A DNA stretch of 64,000 nucleotides, taken from NCBI RefSeq assembly GCF_006716125.1, contig NZ_VFOM01000001.1:1550001-1614000 (forward strand), given 5' to 3'. Positions 57,444-64,000 of this stretch are shown here, piece after piece (the stretch's first letter is position 1; the number at the start of each line of letters is the position of its first letter). The DNA is from Homoserinimonas aerilata. GTDB lineage: Bacteria > Actinomycetota > Actinomycetes > Actinomycetales > Microbacteriaceae. A program made the position numbers and the translations under genes. Under the pieces are notes generated by a model. That model made no database searches. It was not told where the DNA came from and worked only from the letters and a program-made list of their open reading frames with translations.

Positions 57444-58462
57444 GATGCTGTTCCTTCTGTCGAGGCTGCTGCTGTCGAATTCTGTGCTGTCGGTTCGTGG
57501 GGCGCACCCGCCGTGGCATCTGCCGCGCCATCCGTCATTGCATCTGCCGTGAGCGCCTGCGCCGTCGCCTCGTCGGTGACGATCACGGAGCAGAGCCCGC
57601 TCGTGACGACCGCCCTGGCCACAGCGTGTTTGGCCTGGCCGGCGATCACGAGCACTGAGGTCTCCGCGCTCCTGAGCCGATCGAGCCCGATTCCCACGGT
57701 ACGCGCATCCAGCGCGGGGTCAACAGGCTCTCCGTCAGCCCCGATGTAGCGGCCGAGGACATCGCCCACGGCGCCACGGCGCACGAGCGCGGCGACCTCA
57801 TCAGCGCTCAGATAGCCGCTGTCGACGAGCACGCTGTCGGCGTCGGCCGCGCCGGCGCTGAAGAGATAGGCGGATGCGGATGCCGCGAGCTCGAGAACAG
57901 CCGCGACGGTGCGATCCGATTCGATGGCGGCCTTCGTCTCGGCACGCTCCAGAATGGCAGGGCTCGGAAGCAGCGTCGCCTGGCCGCCCGCCTTCGCCGC
58001 GATCGCGACAGCGGTTGCCGCCGCGCCATCGGGAGACCTGGTGAGTGAGACGCCGCCGTTGACCTGCACGACGCGCACGCCATCGGCCCAGCCGTCGTCG
58101 AGCCGCGCGGCGACATCGGAGAGCGTGCGGCCCCAGCTGATGCCGAGGATGCGCGGCACCGGGCGCAGCGCCGCAAGATAGTCGGCTGCTGCGCGGGCGA
58201 CTGCCGCCTGCGCGTCATCTGCGGCGGGCACCACGACGGCATCGGTGAGCCCGTAGCGCTCCCTCAGCGCCCGCTCGAGGCCCAGCCTTCGAGCGGCCGG
58301 GTGCACGATCTCGATGCGAACGATGCCCTGCTCGCGAGCACGGGCCAGAAGCCTGCCCACCTTCCAGCGGGTCGTGCGCAGAAGCGCGCCGATCTCATCC
58401 TGGGTTCGGCCGTCCTCGTAGTAGAGCTCGGCGGCGCGCACCATCATCAACTCCTGGGACAT
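57440..58462 (-). CDS. SorC/DeoR-type regulator of the deoxyribose operon
   Basis: 340 residues from ATG 58462; an upstream extension of 19 codons is unlikely because it crosses the predicted leader. N-terminal helix-turn-helix LYYEDGRTQDEIGALLRTTRWKVGRLLARA (typical SorC family), then the sugar-binding domain with ILGISWGRTLSDVAARL and VVQVNGGVS. The Ala/Thr-rich C terminus is disordered. Co-transcribed with deoC, so likely autoregulated; the expected effector is deoxyribose-5-phosphate or a related sugar phosphate. Confidence 0.9.
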   Translation of the reverse strand: MSQELMMVRAAELYYEDGRTQDEIGALLRTTRWKVGRLLARAREQGIVRIEIVHPAARRLGLERALRERYGLTDAVVVPAADDAQAAVARAAADYLAALRPVPRILGISWGRTLSDVAARLDDGWADGVRVVQVNGGVSLTRSPDGAAATAVAIAAKAGGQATLLPSPAILERAETKAAIESDRTVAAVLELAASASAYLFSAGAADADSVLVDSGYLSADEVAALVRRGAVGDVLGRYIGADGEPVDPALDARTVGIGLDRLRSAETSVLVIAGQAKHAVARAVVTSGLCSVIVTDEATAQALTADAMTDGAADATAGAPHEPTAQNSTAAASTEGTAS

Positions 58463-58523
58463 ACCACCACCAAGTTCACTGTCGTCGACGCATCCGCGAG
58501 CGGCTGGTGTGCCGCTCACCCAA

Positions 58524-58552
58524 GGCTAGATGCAACTGCACGCTTGTGCAAT
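58524..58552 (-). promoter_or_regulatory. Promoter of the deoxyribose operon with operator over the -35
   Basis: Minus strand: -35 TTGCAC (58552-58547), a 17-base spacer, -10 TAGCCT (58529-58524). TGCACGCTTGTGCA (58538-58551), arms TGCAC/GTGCA, overlaps the -35, a natural place for the SorC-type regulator. The transcript starts near 58517, 55 bases before the ATG. Confidence 0.65.
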
Positions 58553-58564
58553 CCATAGTCACTG

Positions 58565-58584
58565 TTCTGCTCATATGAGCAGAA
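58565..58584. promoter_or_regulatory. 20-base perfect palindrome upstream of the deo operon
   Basis: TTCTGCTCATATGAGCAGAA, perfect dyad symmetry, 13 bases upstream of the -35 of the deo promoter. A strong candidate operator, either a second site for the SorC-type regulator or one for the ROK kinase gene on the other side. Confidence 0.7.
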
Positions 58585-58659
58585 TCTGAGCATCCGGATG
58601 CCGGCCGAGCGCTTCACATCCGCCGCCGGGCCACACCCCCGCGCCGCTACGCTTGGCCC

Positions 58660-59574
58660 ATGCCACTCGCACTCGCCGTCGACTTCGGCGGCACCAAGGT
58701 CGAGGCCGCACTCGTCGACGAGAACGGCGCAGTACTGCCCGAAAGCCGCTTCCGCGCGCCCACGGGTGCCGCATCCGACTCGCAGACCCTCGCCGACGCC
58801 GTCGACGGCGTCGCCACCCGGGCACTCGCCACCCTCCCCGCAGGCGCCGAACTCGCCGGCGTCGGAATCGGCAGCGCAGGCCCCATCGAAGTCGGGCCCG
58901 GGCTCGTCAGCCCACTCAACGTGCCCGCCTGGCGCGGCCACCCACTGCGCACACAACTCGAAACCCTCGTACCCGGCCTGCCCGTGCGACTGCAGATGGA
59001 CGGCCTCTGCATCACCATCGCCGAACACTGGATCGGCGCCGGCCGCGGAATCGACAACCTCATGGGGATGGTCGTCTCCACAGGAGTCGGCGGCGGGCTC
59101 ATCCTCGGCGGGCGCCCCCAACCCGGCCCCACCGGCAACGCCGGCCACATCGGCCACATCGAGGTCGGCGGATACGACGAACCCTGCCTCTGCGGCGGCA
59201 CCGGATGCCTCGAAGCCGTCGCATCCGGGCCCAAGACCGTCGAATGGGCCCGCCGACAGGGCTGGCAGGGCAGCACAGGAGAAGAACTCGCGGCCGCCTA
59301 CGAGGCGGGCGACCAGATCGCACGCGCCGCCATCGAACGCTGCGGCCGCGCGCTCGGCCAGGCACTCGCATCCGCCACCGCACTCGCCGACCTCGAACTC
59401 ATCGCCATCGGAGGAGGATTCTCGAAGGCGACACCAGAACTGTTCACCATCATCCGCGAGACCATGGCGGCCCGCGCCGGCTGGGACTTCGTCGCCAAGG
59501 TTCGCGTCGTACCGTCAGCGCTCTCGGGCGACGGCCCGCTCGCGGGCGCGGCAGCACTCATCCACCTCGGCTGA
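58660..59574 (+). CDS. ROK-family sugar kinase
   Basis: 304 residues. ATP-binding VDFGGTKVEAALVDENG, sugar site GNAGHIGHIEV and the zinc motif PCLCGGTGCLEAVASGP (CxCGxxGCxE). ROK kinases phosphorylate glucose, fructose, N-acetylmannosamine and related sugars; the specificity is not decidable here. TACGCT (58648-58653) six bases before the ATG indicates a leaderless message. Divergent from the deo operon. Confidence 0.92.
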   Translation: MPLALAVDFGGTKVEAALVDENGAVLPESRFRAPTGAASDSQTLADAVDGVATRALATLPAGAELAGVGIGSAGPIEVGPGLVSPLNVPAWRGHPLRTQLETLVPGLPVRLQMDGLCITIAEHWIGAGRGIDNLMGMVVSTGVGGGLILGGRPQPGPTGNAGHIGHIEVGGYDEPCLCGGTGCLEAVASGPKTVEWARRQGWQGSTGEELAAAYEAGDQIARAAIERCGRALGQALASATALADLELIAIGGGFSKATPELFTIIRETMAARAGWDFVAKVRVVPSALSGDGPLAGAAALIHLG

Positions 59575-59602
59575 GCGGCGCCGCCGGGTTGCTCGTGGGT
59601 GA

Positions 59603-59635
59603 GGTTTCGAGACGCTCGTACCTCGCTCCTCAACC
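59603..59635. repeat. GGTTTCGAGACG interspersed repeat
   Basis: 33 bases, GGTTTCGAGACGCTCG... to CTCCTCAACC, differing at one position from the units at 18783-18924. Located between the convergent ROK kinase and MFS genes. Confidence 0.85.
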
Positions 59636-59645
59636 AGCAGGTTCT

Positions 59646-60902
59646 TCAGCGGCGGGGTGCGGCCAGCTCGTCCTCCACGAACGACGGGTGCCGCAGCGCG
59701 AGGCCCGCGACCGCCGTGCCGAGCGCCAGCACGATCATGAACAGCATCGGCCACATCCAGCCGCCGGTCAGCTCGTGCAGCAACCCGAAGACGAAAGGGC
59801 CGGCCGCAGCCAGAAGGTACCCGACGCCCTGCACGAAGCCGCTCAGCGCGACAGCGCCCTGGTGCGTGCGCGAACGCAGGTTGATGAGAACGAGCGCCAA
59901 CGGGAACAGGAGCGGCCCGCAGCCGATCAGCAGAACCCACAACCACACGAGCGGCACAGGCGCGAGCAGGAGGCCCGCGTAGCCGACCAGGAGGAACCCG
60001 ATACCCGTGTAGACGAGCAGGCCGACATTGCGCATCCTCGCGGCCAGGATGGGGATGATGAGAGCGGATGGCACCCCCATGAGCGCGAAGACACCCAGCA
60101 TGATCCCGGCCTCGACCTGCCCCACGCCGGCGATGTCGGAGACCAGGAGCGGCAGCCAGGCGAAGGACGAGTATGCGACCGAGGATGACAGCGAGAACGT
60201 CAGCGCCACCGCCCAGGCCACACGCGACCGCCACACCCGCCAGATGAGACCCTGATCGGCCTCCTCGATCGGCGCGGCCTCGCCGTCGGCACGCATCCTC
60301 GCCGCCTCACGACGGTGTCGCAGCAGGATGACCAGCCACGGCAGCAGGCAGATGACGGCCACGACGGCCCACAGGCCCAGCGAGAAGCGCCAGCCCGCAG
60401 CATCCGTCACGGGCGCGGCGATCGCCGAGGGCACGGCGGCGCTCACCGAGACGAGGCTCACATAGAGCGCCGTCACGAGGCCGATGCGATCAGGGAAGTA
60501 CCGCTTCACGAGAGGCGGCAACAGCACATTGCCCACGCCCGCGCCCGCCAACGCGATCACGGTGCCCAGCAGAAGCGTCGCATAGGAGGTGCTGGTGGCG
60601 CGCAGCACATGGCCGACGATCATCGCCAGGATCGCAAGGGCAAGAAGACGCTCGATGCCGATGTGGCGCGCGATCGCCGCCCCGAACAGGGCAGAGAAGG
60701 CGAAGGCAAGGGCCGGGATCGTGCCGATGACGCCCAGTTCGAGGGCGCTCAACGGCAGCTCTGCCGTCAACGGGTCGACGATGGGCGAGATCGCCGACAC
60801 TGCCGTGCGCACGTTGAAGGCCACGAGCATGATGCCCAGGAAGGCCATCGAACGCCCGGCCCACAGAGGAAGCGGTGTGGGGCGTTCGGAGCCGGTCGTC
60901 AC
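59646..60902 (-). CDS. MFS transporter, CynX/NimT type
   Basis: 418 residues, twelve membrane segments. MAFLGIMLVAFNVRTAVSAISPIV and the loops typical of the cyanate/nitroimidazole (CynX/NimT) branch of the major facilitator superfamily. GTG start overlaps the ribF stop by four bases, so it is translated from the ribF message; a functional link to flavin synthesis is not evident. Substrate unknown. Confidence 0.88.
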   Translation of the reverse strand: MTTGSERPTPLPLWAGRSMAFLGIMLVAFNVRTAVSAISPIVDPLTAELPLSALELGVIGTIPALAFAFSALFGAAIARHIGIERLLALAILAMIVGHVLRATSTSYATLLLGTVIALAGAGVGNVLLPPLVKRYFPDRIGLVTALYVSLVSVSAAVPSAIAAPVTDAAGWRFSLGLWAVVAVICLLPWLVILLRHRREAARMRADGEAAPIEEADQGLIWRVWRSRVAWAVALTFSLSSSVAYSSFAWLPLLVSDIAGVGQVEAGIMLGVFALMGVPSALIIPILAARMRNVGLLVYTGIGFLLVGYAGLLLAPVPLVWLWVLLIGCGPLLFPLALVLINLRSRTHQGAVALSGFVQGVGYLLAAAGPFVFGLLHELTGGWMWPMLFMIVLALGTAVAGLALRHPSFVEDELAAPRR

Positions 60903-61843
60903 GGGCGCTGCGCCGATGAGAGCACGCGGCGGGTGTCGTCGACGTCCGCCGCCAGCTGCACGATGAGCTCGTCGACGGAGTCGAAGCGGACCATTCCGCG
61001 CAGCCGCTCCACGAACGCCACCTCGACGGTGCGACCGTACAGGTCGATGTCCTCATCGAGCACATAGGCCTCCACCTGGCGGGCGGGCACCCCCTCGAAC
61101 GTCGGATTGTTGCCGATCGAGATCGCCGCAGGATACGTCGTGCCGTCGACCGTCAGCCAGCCCGCGTACACGCCGTCGGCAGGAATCAGACCCTCCGGCT
61201 TCGGCCGCAGATTGGCCGTCGGAAAGCCGAGCTCCCTGCCCCGCCGCTCCCCCGGCACAACGACGGAGCGCACGACGGGCGCCGCCCCGAGAAGCTCGCG
61301 CGCAACCGCGATGTCGCCCGCCGCAAGTGCCTCACGAATCCAGGTCGATGAGGCGCGACGGCCTTCTTCTGCACGCACATCGTCGACGAGCACGACATCG
61401 AAGCCGTACTCACGGCCGGCCTCCGTGAGAGTCGCGACCGTGCCCTCACCGCGGATGCCGTACCTGAAGTCACTGCCGACCAGAACCGCCCTGGCATGCA
61501 GCGCGTTCACCAGCACGGAGCGCACGAACGCGTCTGGAGCCTGCGACCGAAAATCGTCGTCGAAGGTGATCATGAGGGTCGCGGCGACATCCGCGTCGCG
61601 CAGCTTCTCCACCTTCTGCTCGTTGCTCACCAGCGATTCGGGTGCGGCCGCAGGGTTGAACAGGGCGAGCGGATGCCTGTCAAAGGTCACGACCGTCGGC
61701 ACCAGGCCGTGAGCATCCGCCATCTCCAGCAGCTTCGCGATCACGGCGCGGTGGCCGCAGTGCACCCCGTCGAACTTGCCGATCGTGACCACGCTCGGCC
61801 CGAAATCGGCGGGAATCTGCCCCAGCTCGGTGAAGAACTCCAT
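60899..61843 (-). CDS. ribF: Bifunctional riboflavin kinase / FAD synthetase
   Basis: 314 residues from ATG 61843. N-terminal FAD synthetase domain with the nucleotidyltransferase motif GKFDGVHCGHR and SSTWIREALAAGD; C-terminal riboflavin kinase with GRELGFPTANL and PAAISIGNNPTF. Makes FMN and FAD from riboflavin. One base separates it from the upstream membrane-protein stop. Lies near truB as in many Actinobacteria, where truB and ribF are neighbours behind rbfA. Confidence 0.95.
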   Translation of the reverse strand: MEFFTELGQIPADFGPSVVTIGKFDGVHCGHRAVIAKLLEMADAHGLVPTVVTFDRHPLALFNPAAAPESLVSNEQKVEKLRDADVAATLMITFDDDFRSQAPDAFVRSVLVNALHARAVLVGSDFRYGIRGEGTVATLTEAGREYGFDVVLVDDVRAEEGRRASSTWIREALAAGDIAVARELLGAAPVVRSVVVPGERRGRELGFPTANLRPKPEGLIPADGVYAGWLTVDGTTYPAAISIGNNPTFEGVPARQVEAYVLDEDIDLYGRTVEVAFVERLRGMVRFDSVDELIVQLAADVDDTRRVLSSAQRP

Positions 61844-61844
61844 C

Positions 61845-62285
61845 TCAGGAAACCTGCCCCTCGCTCGCGGATGCGGCAACAAGTGCACCCGAACGGAGCC
61901 GGTACAGCCACAGCATGCCCAGGATGGGAAGAACAAGCGGGATGAAGGCGTAGCCGAGACCGAACCACGACCACACGGAGGGGTGCGCGAAAAGCTGCGG
62001 AACCGCCAGGCTCAGGATGCCCACCGCGAGCACGCCCACGAACTCGAACACGATCGCCGCCCAGGCCACCCCATACCAGACGCGCCCCCGGCCGAGCAGG
62101 GCCACCGTGGCGACGATGTACACGACAGCGGAGACGGCCGACAAGACGTAGGCCACCGGCGCCTCATCGAAGCGCTCCACGATCGTCACGACCGAACGCG
62201 CCGTCGCGGCGATCGCAAGGATGCCGTACACGGCGATGAGCACGCGGCCGACGCCGACGGCACGAGAAGAGGAGTTGGAAGCCAT
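61845..62285 (-). CDS. Small membrane protein, four segments
   Basis: 146 residues from ATG 62285, with TAATCT seven bases upstream (leaderless) and GAGGGG next to the start. Four hydrophobic segments: VLIAVYGILAIAATAR, YVLSAVSAVVYIVATVALL, WAAIVFEFVGVLAVGILSL and FIPLVLPILGMLWLYRL. Resembles the small actinobacterial membrane proteins commonly found beside ribF/truB. Function unknown; the stop is one base before the ribF start, so it is the lead gene of the ribF message. Confidence 0.8.
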   Translation of the reverse strand: MASNSSSRAVGVGRVLIAVYGILAIAATARSVVTIVERFDEAPVAYVLSAVSAVVYIVATVALLGRGRVWYGVAWAAIVFEFVGVLAVGILSLAVPQLFAHPSVWSWFGLGYAFIPLVLPILGMLWLYRLRSGALVAASASEGQVS

Positions 62286-62337
62286 CCCCTCAAGATTAGG
62301 CGATCGGATGCCCCATCCCGCCCCCGAGGCCACGCCG

Positions 62338-62706
62338 TCAGCCGATCTGGAAGAACCAGATCACCGACATCCGGTACAGCATGACCGCGACAGCAAGGCA
62401 GACGACGCCGAGGATGACATTGCTCCAGCGGTTGCGCTCCACCAGCGCCCAGAATCCGGCGAGCGGAGGCAGGAGCACCGCGGTGACCAGATATGTCCAG
62501 AACTCGAGCAGGCTGCCCGAAGAAAAATTGCCGACGAGAGGTGCGATGAGCGCCACAACCACCTGGCCGAGCAGCAGCGCGAACACGGCAGCGGTCGCGC
62601 CGAGCGTGAAATCGCTCGGCAGGCGCCCGAGCAGGCCGGCGACGACACAGAACAGCCCCGCCACGACGGCGACGCCCACCTGGATCATCATGTACCACTC
62701 GACCAT
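62338..62706 (-). CDS. Small membrane protein, four segments
   Basis: 122 residues, four hydrophobic segments: IQVGVAVVAGLFCVVAGLLG, LGATAAVFALLLGQVVVALIA, LVTAVLLPPLAGFWALV and ILGVVCLAVAVMLYRMSVIW. A conserved-looking ERNRWSNVILG lies between the third and fourth. Widespread actinobacterial type; no function known. Between truB and the previous small membrane protein, same direction, 40-50 base gaps. Confidence 0.8.
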   Translation of the reverse strand: MVEWYMMIQVGVAVVAGLFCVVAGLLGRLPSDFTLGATAAVFALLLGQVVVALIAPLVGNFSSGSLLEFWTYLVTAVLLPPLAGFWALVERNRWSNVILGVVCLAVAVMLYRMSVIWFFQIG

Positions 62707-62746
62707 GCAGACAATCCTGCCAGCATCAGACGTCTCCGCCGCGCGC

Positions 62747-63670
62747 TCAGGCCCCCGTCGGGAAATTCACGAGCACCTTCGCGCGCACGCCGTCGTACTG
62801 CACGAGCCCCACCAGGCGGCCATCCGGCGCGAGCGCCGCAACAGGGGCCTCGGATGCCGCCACCCCGTCGAGCGGGATGCGCTTGCCGTTCTCGAGATCC
62901 ACGACAGCGGCGGCATCCAGCTGTGCCGTCGCGAACAGGCGGCCGGCGACCGAGGCCGGGTGCAGCATCCGCTCCTCCACCTCGAAGCCTGCAGGCTGAT
63001 CGCGATCTGCGGGCAGCGGCACCGCATCCTCGACCGAGAAGGGCCCGATGCGCGTGCGCCGCAACGCCGTCAGATGCCCGCCCACACCCAGCGCGGCCCC
63101 CACATCGCGCGCGAGGGCACGAATGTACGTGCCAGACGAGCAGACCACCCGCACATCCACATCGAAGAAGCCGCCATCACGACGCGGCGGGCCCACGATC
63201 TCGAACTCCGAGACGGTCACGCGGCGAGACTTCAACTCGACCTGCTCCCCCGCCCGCACCAGCGCGTAGGCGCGCCGCCCGCCGACCTTGATCGCGCTCA
63301 CAGTGCTCGGAACCTGCTCGATCTCGCCCGTGAGGCTCGCGATCTCCCGCTCGACCGCAGCACGATCCACTGCGGAGGCGTCGACCGTCTCGACCGCCTC
63401 GCCCTCAGCGTCATCCGTCGTCGTCGAACGGCCGAGACGGATCGTCGCCAGATACTCCTTGTCGAGACCCACCAGATAGGTCAGCAGCCGCGTCGAACTG
63501 TTCACACCCAGCAACAGCAGGCCCGTCGCCATCGGGTCAAGCGTTCCCGCATGCCCCACCTTGCGTGTCTGCGCGAGGCGCCGCGTGCGGGAGACCACGT
63601 CATGACTCGTCAACCCCTGAGGCTTGTCGATCAACAGAATGCCGCTGCGCTCGCCGATGTCTGCCGTCAC
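62747..63670 (-). CDS. truB: tRNA pseudouridine(55) synthase
   Basis: 307 residues from GTG 63670; -10 TAGCGT (63683-63678) seven bases upstream marks a leaderless start. GILLIDKPQGLTSHDVV, the catalytic Asp in HAGTLDPMATG, YLATIRLGRSTTTDD, and RCSSGTYIR-like VVCSSGTYIRALARD are all classic TruB motifs, with a C-terminal PUA-like extension. Makes pseudouridine 55 in the T-loop of tRNAs. Confidence 0.96.
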   Translation of the reverse strand: MTADIGERSGILLIDKPQGLTSHDVVSRTRRLAQTRKVGHAGTLDPMATGLLLLGVNSSTRLLTYLVGLDKEYLATIRLGRSTTTDDAEGEAVETVDASAVDRAAVEREIASLTGEIEQVPSTVSAIKVGGRRAYALVRAGEQVELKSRRVTVSEFEIVGPPRRDGGFFDVDVRVVCSSGTYIRALARDVGAALGVGGHLTALRRTRIGPFSVEDAVPLPADRDQPAGFEVEERMLHPASVAGRLFATAQLDAAAVVDLENGKRIPLDGVAASEAPVAALAPDGRLVGLVQYDGVRAKVLVNFPTGA

Positions 63671-63738
63671 CCCACCAACGCTACCGTGCGGATGCGGGCA
63701 GGCCGGCCCGTCTGACGGAACGCGCGAGCACATGGCTA

Positions 63739-63808
63739 GACAGGAGATCCTCGCCGACACGCCGACCACGGCATCCGGTACCCGGCGCGCCGGGCAGAAT
63801 CTCCTGTC
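63739..63808. promoter_or_regulatory. Spaced 10-base inverted repeat between truB and the next gene
   Basis: GACAGGAGAT (63739-63748) and its exact complement ATCTCCTGTC (63799-63808), with 50 bases between holding a second GGTACC-centred dyad. May be a pair of operator half-sites or a cruciform; also possibly chance, since AGGAGAT is ribosome-site-like. Confidence 0.3.
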
Positions 63809-63853
63809 GACCACACGCAGTGCGACGCACCACGGCCCGCCTAGGCTGGCCCC

Positions 63854-63901
63854 ATGACGATCGAGGCGCGACGCAGGCGGGAAACAGCGCCATGCGGATA
63901 G
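63854..63901 (+). CDS. Leaderless 15-codon upstream ORF
   Basis: ATG 63854 lies six bases after the -10 hexamer TAGGCT (63842-63847) and opens a 15-residue frame, MTIEARRRRETAPCG, whose stop overlaps the start region of the following gene (ATG 63892). If transcription starts where predicted, ribosomes begin here and reach the next start by coupling. Four Arg codons in a row and a terminal Cys-Gly could allow regulation. Not tested; alternative is an untranslated leader. Confidence 0.35.
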   Translation: MTIEARRRRETAPCG

Positions 63902-64000
63902 CGGTGATCGGGGCGGGCGCGATGGGCGGCACCATCGCCGCACTGCTCGCGGTGGCCGGACACGACGTCGAGGTGACCGCCCGCCGGGCCGGCCTCGCCG
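63892..64000 (+). CDS. Ketopantoate-reductase-like protein (partial)
   Basis: First 36 codons of a gene that runs off the right edge. MRIAVIGAGAMGGTIAALLA is the N-terminal Rossmann motif (GxGxxG) of 2-dehydropantoate 2-reductase (PanE/ApbA) family proteins. Whether it is the pantothenate enzyme or a paralogue cannot be told from this part. It overlaps the short upstream frame by ten bases. Confidence 0.75.
   Translation, partial: MRIAVIGAGAMGGTIAALLAVAGHDVEVTARRAGLA

Overview
The window looks like a chromosomal segment of a high-GC actinobacterium, most likely Microbacteriaceae (inference). The reasons are the GC-rich codon third positions, the very frequent GGATGC/GCATCC word, frequent leaderless starts (a TAnnnT-type -10 element 6-7 bases before ATG or GTG), the 33-34 base GGTTTCGAGACG...CTCCTCAACC interspersed repeats, and actinobacterial families such as DUF2510/DUF4333, a HelD-type helicase, long-form DeoC and mycobacterial-type RpiB. 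There is no rRNA, tRNA, CRISPR array, integrase or transposase.

Left part (1-20.8 kb): an uptake and oxidative catabolism island. An NMT1/SsuA-type ABC importer (lipoprotein, two different permeases, ATPase) is followed by a SnoaL-like protein and a formylglycine-generating enzyme with both active-site cysteines. Next comes a leftward operon of flavin monooxygenase, cupin, VOC protein and SDR, then a LysR regulator and a Bcr/CflA-type exporter. A rightward series follows: extradiol dioxygenase, SDR, bicovalent-flavin (BBE-like) oxidase, RpiB-like isomerase, quinone-oxidoreductase-like protein, a gene fossil of a periplasmic binding protein, ABM protein, fumarylacetoacetate-hydrolase-family protein, aldehyde dehydrogenase and a second LysR regulator. 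A CE1758/CE1759-type luciferase-like monooxygenase and FMN reductase close the block. Five promoters here (ABC operon, SnoaL gene, monooxygenase operon, dioxygenase operon, ABM-FAH-ALDH operon) share one bipartite motif: GKYAT, 15 bases later a TATTTCCG-like box, 26-27 bases later the -10 element. This suggests one LysR-controlled regulon for uptake and breakdown of an unidentified, probably aromatic or polycyclic, plant-type compound.

Middle part (20.8-44 kb): mostly housekeeping and scattered genes. They include a protealysin-like M4 protease with its emfourin-type inhibitor, rpsO, a PlsC-like acyltransferase, SDR, a NERD protein, an esterase, an acyl-CoA-dehydrogenase-like flavoprotein, HelD, a PrsW protease, aspA, a DUF2510/DUF4333 membrane protein, an SNF2 helicase, an M20 peptidase, an SGNH hydrolase and a glycerophosphodiester phosphodiesterase. 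Two intergenic stretches (25,275-25,545 and 36,259-36,968) hold strong hairpins and no convincing gene.

Right part (44-64 kb): a galactoside operon (GH42 beta-galactosidase, two sugar permeases, binding lipoprotein, GH36 alpha-galactosidase) faces a divergent LacI regulator across two near-identical operators. After a secreted CAP-domain protein comes a deoxyribose operon (SorC-type regulator, deoC, an active aldehyde dehydrogenase and a truncated non-catalytic one) that ends in a textbook terminator. A ROK sugar kinase, an MFS exporter, ribF, two small membrane proteins, truB and the beginning of a ketopantoate-reductase-like gene finish the window. All functions are read from motifs and family knowledge; no database search was run.
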